Assembly: GCA_031363055.1 (NCBI GenBank)
Contig: JANLTP010000128.1
Location: 1-64,000, forward strand
Direction: 5' to 3'
Length of the DNA: 64,000 nt
DNA from: JANLTP01 sp031363055
Lineage (GTDB): Bacteria > Pseudomonadota > Gammaproteobacteria > Burkholderiales > Burkholderiaceae_E
The notes below the pieces were generated by a model, which saw only the letters and a list, made by a program, of their open reading frames with translations, did no database searches and was not told the origin of the DNA. Shown here piece by piece: positions 62,121 through 64,000 of this stretch. The number at the start of each line of letters is the position of its first letter. Positions within the stretch are counted from its first letter, which is position 1. The position numbers and the translations under genes are program-made.

Positions 62121-63043
62121 CGGATGCGGCAAGCAAAGACGCGGCTGCAATTGAGCCGACAGTGACAGTGCCTGCATTGTCAGCGCCTGCAGTCCTGGGC
62201 CTGCGGGTCGGCGCACTTCAGGCCCTCATGACCCGTGATCCTGGCGCAAAATGCGCGTCGACAACGGCGCTGCAGCTCGAACAACTCGAACGACCGGCAC
62301 ACGACCTGAACCGGGTCATTCAAGAACCGGCGGGACTACCCGGGCGGCCGGCACAACCGGTGTTGGTGTCGCCGGGTAAAGTGGCCAAGCGATCACTGCA
62401 GACCGTCGAAGGTCACGCGGGATTGATCCATTCGCTGGCGCATATCGAGCTGAACGCGGTAGACCTGGCGCTCGACATCATCTGGCGATATCCGGGTCTG
62501 CCGGCGCTTTTTTACCGCGAGTGGCTGTCGGTCGCCAAAGATGAGGCAAGGCACTATCGACTGCTCGAAGACCATTTGAATCAACTTGGCTACCACTACG
62601 GCGCGTTTAACGCTCACCACGGACTTTGGGAAATGGCCGAGCGTACCAAGGACGATTTGCTGGCACGCCTCGCCCTCGTTCCTCGCACGCTGGAAGCACG
62701 TGGTCTGGACGCTTCGCCGCTGGTTCGCGACAAACTCATTTCGATCGGCGATCAGCGCGGTGCGGCGATTCTCTCGATCATCTTGCAAGACGAAATTCGT
62801 CATGTCGCCATTGGCAATCGCTGGTATCGCTGGCTGTGTGTGCAACGGGGCGTCGATGCGCAGGCCGAATTTCGAGCGTGTTCATTGCGCTATCGGGCGC
62901 CGAAGCTGCGCGGGCCCTTCAATCTCGAAGGGCGGCGAGCCGCTGGTTTCACCGACGAGGAATTAGCAGAACTGGGTTGCGCGAATCCGGTTGAAGTTTT
63001 GTGCGAAACTTCGAGAATTCAATCGACGATATCGTCAGGATAG
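62117..63043 (+). CDS. DUF455 ferritin-like protein
   Basis: A 308-residue protein of the DUF455 family, distant from ferritins. The di-metal site is visible as Glu and His in HSLAHIELNAVDLALDIIWRY, SVAKDEARHYRLLEDHL and ILQDEIRHVAIGNRWYRWL. An enzyme activity is not established; relatives act on tRNA (MiaE) or other substrates. It begins with GTG overlapping the stop of the Bug gene, so it is translated from the same transcript. Residues 1-85 are a variable N-terminus. Confidence 0.87.
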   Translation: MTDAASKDAAAIEPTVTVPALSAPAVLGLRVGALQALMTRDPGAKCASTTALQLEQLERPAHDLNRVIQEPAGLPGRPAQPVLVSPGKVAKRSLQTVEGHAGLIHSLAHIELNAVDLALDIIWRYPGLPALFYREWLSVAKDEARHYRLLEDHLNQLGYHYGAFNAHHGLWEMAERTKDDLLARLALVPRTLEARGLDASPLVRDKLISIGDQRGAAILSIILQDEIRHVAIGNRWYRWLCVQRGVDAQAEFRACSLRYRAPKLRGPFNLEGRRAAGFTDEELAELGCANPVEVLCETSRIQSTISSG

Positions 63044-63052
63044 GAGTGTGCT

Positions 63053-63325
63053 ATGGCTGAATTATGTATTCTTGATGCAGGTAACGACGTGTCGGCCGAA
63101 GCCATCGAACGCGGTTTGCAGGTCGGCGAAGCGTTGATCATCGCGCGCGGGCATACGGTTGAATTAGCTTATCAGGCCGTGCTGTCGCGAGCCAACAATG
63201 AACGGCACAATAACCGAGCCGCGAACGCCTGGGATTCCGCCGAAGATGCCGTGTTCGCAGAAGTCTGGGGCGATCGTGATGACTGGCCGGACGACGCTGT
63301 GCTGAGTATTGTCGGCGCGAAGTGA
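63053..63325 (+). CDS. Small conserved-looking protein of unknown function
   Basis: A 90-residue acidic protein not recognised. It has a compact helical pattern (SAEAIERGLQVGEALIIARGHTVELAYQAVL) and an Asp/Trp-rich end (WDSAEDAVFAEVWGDRDDWPDD). No signal or membrane segment is present. A ribosome site (GGAGTG) precedes the ATG and the gene follows DUF455 by 9 bp, so it probably belongs to the same transcript. Confidence 0.65.
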   Translation: MAELCILDAGNDVSAEAIERGLQVGEALIIARGHTVELAYQAVLSRANNERHNNRAANAWDSAEDAVFAEVWGDRDDWPDDAVLSIVGAK

Positions 63326-63346
63326 GTTGTCGGGGCGAAATGACGG

Positions 63347-63655
63347 CTATTTTTTGAAAACGATGCCGGCTCTGACCATGATGAACAGCACCAGCGGCCA
63401 GAAAACGGTGTTGATCACATCGTGTAGTGACGCATGGGTATCCCAGACGCCGTAACGAGACAGGTCACGCGCGCGATCAAACACTTCGACCAGAAGTGCG
63501 GCGGCAGTGACTCCCACCACGGGGATCAAGGTACCGGCACGCTTTCGAAAAACAATGGCGATCAGAAAGAATATCAACAGACCCAGTTGGGTATGCAAGG
63601 CATCGCGCGAAACGCCGGTGAGCAGGACTATTTGAGTCTTGAGCTCTTCAATCAT
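63347..63655 (-). CDS. Small integral membrane protein, function unknown
   Basis: A 102-residue protein with three likely membrane helices (LGLLIFFLIAIVF, LIPVVGVTAAALLVEVF and TVFWPLVLFIMVRAGIVF). The stretch SLHDVINTVFWPLV recalls small VanZ-like proteins. No function can be assigned. It is convergent with the preceding gene. The glycosyltransferase gene lies upstream on the same strand, 73 bp away. Confidence 0.65.
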   Translation of the reverse strand: MIEELKTQIVLLTGVSRDALHTQLGLLIFFLIAIVFRKRAGTLIPVVGVTAAALLVEVFDRARDLSRYGVWDTHASLHDVINTVFWPLVLFIMVRAGIVFKK

Positions 63656-63705
63656 GTCGCACCGGTTTTAACCCCCGACCCGTCGTAATGCATTGCCTCA
63701 CTCAC

Positions 63706-63743
63706 TGAATCAGAGTTCGCTGGTTGAATCAGAGTTCGCTGGT
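63706..63743. repeat. 19-bp tandem duplication at the glycosyltransferase end
   Basis: TGAATCAGAGTTCGCTGGT occurs twice in direct succession (63706-63724 and 63725-63743). The second copy holds the stop codon of the glycosyltransferase frame, so the duplication covers its C-terminal codons and lies just beyond its end. Confidence 0.75.
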
Positions 63744-64000
63744 GGCCCCATGCGTCTGCTGCGGGGCGGCGACGCGCTGGGTATTAAGCTTGTTCTCGGT
63801 CGGCATGGGCGCGGCAGCGCTACGAGCGACGATGGGCGCTTCATTGACGGTTCGGTTCGCCGGATCATGCCTGAGACCACGCCAATCCTGAAAGATTCGT
63901 TCATGACTCTTGGTCACGACATCCCAACTGAATTCCATCATGGCGCGAGCACGACCACGCAGGCCATTACTCTTCATCGCCTCGGGATTCGCTAACGCCC
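63729..64000 (-). CDS. Glycosyltransferase family 4-like protein, C-terminal part (cut by window edge)
   Basis: The frame is open to the window edge. It reads ALANPEAMKSNGLRGRARAM followed by MEFSWDVVTKSHERIFQDW, which is the usual closing helix pair of GT4 glycosyltransferases (RGRARVxxEFSWxxV...). About 50 further residues of polar tail follow before the stop in a tandem repeat. Activity, sugar and donor site lie outside the window. It may start a cluster for surface polysaccharide. Confidence 0.65.
   Translation of the reverse strand, partial: ALANPEAMKSNGLRGRARAMMEFSWDVVTKSHERIFQDWRGLRHDPANRTVNEAPIVARSAAAPMPTENKLNTQRVAAPQQTHGATSEL

Noticed and set aside
63693..63995. 100-residue plus-strand frame at the right edge
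   Set aside because: Antisense to a clear glycosyltransferase C-terminus.

Overview
The window looks like a chromosomal segment of a betaproteobacterium, probably of the order Burkholderiales. The main evidence is three periplasmic Bug/TctC-type substrate-binding proteins, a Burkholderiales-type trimeric porin, a DUF1840 protein, and the mix of CaiB/BaiF CoA-transferases with acyl-CoA enzymes. No rRNA, tRNA, phage, transposase or CRISPR array was found. Genes are dense and lie on both strands.

Layout. Positions 1-6.7 kb hold a signalling operon on the minus strand: a CheB-CheR-PAS fusion, a hybrid histidine kinase and a free-standing CheB methylesterase domain. Positions 6.8-21.5 kb are a stress and envelope region. 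It contains a decayed flavodoxin-type gene, a Cu/Zn superoxide dismutase, an aldehyde dehydrogenase, a ferritin-like protein, a cardiolipin-synthase-like lipoprotein and a CHASE3 kinase divergent from its NarL-type regulator. It also holds two single-domain receivers, a large catalase, two BON proteins, a transglutaminase, a PRC-barrel protein and a small secreted protein built of three repeats. A candidate small RNA lies near 18.0 kb. Positions 21.7-27.7 kb read as an oxidation module: a CYP153-type alkane hydroxylase P450, an aldehyde dehydrogenase, a quinone-reductase-like MDR protein, an acyl-CoA carboxyltransferase and a MarR regulator. The MarR gene faces a ruined aminotransferase gene.

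Positions 28.8-34.9 kb carry glutathione-dependent formaldehyde dehydrogenase, a PaaI thioesterase, small proteins of unknown function, a fasciclin protein, PhoD phosphatase and a Crp-type regulator. Positions 34.9-41.2 kb hold an acyl-CoA dehydrogenase / nitronate monooxygenase / CaiB operon (the CaiB gene is broken), an IclR regulator, a Bug protein and a porin. Two palindromes of identical design, TGGAA-N16-TTCCA, lie before the broken CaiB gene and in the IclR/Bug divergent promoter, so one regulator may control both. Positions 41.5-47.1 kb form a self-sufficient sulfatase operon: a formylglycine-generating enzyme followed by two arylsulfatases.

Positions 47.2-57.6 kb hold an isomerase, an atypical SDR protein, a VapBC-type toxin-antitoxin pair, a racemase-like CoA-transferase, an EamA transporter and a second toxin-antitoxin pair. 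That second pair is flanked by two near-identical repeats of about 410-430 bp containing nested hairpins. A Bug protein, a GNAT acetyltransferase, an MFS transporter, a lipoprotein and DUF1840 follow. Positions 58.0-64.0 kb start with an unusual two-gene unit: a membrane-anchored rod of 12-residue repeats with a helix-hairpin-helix end, followed by an OmpA-domain protein. Then come a thioesterase, a third Bug protein, a DUF455 protein, two small proteins and the end of a glycosyltransferase.

Three catabolic genes (flavodoxin-type reductase, aminotransferase, CaiB) show the same kind of damage: an internal deletion that changes the reading frame while both ends stay recognisable.
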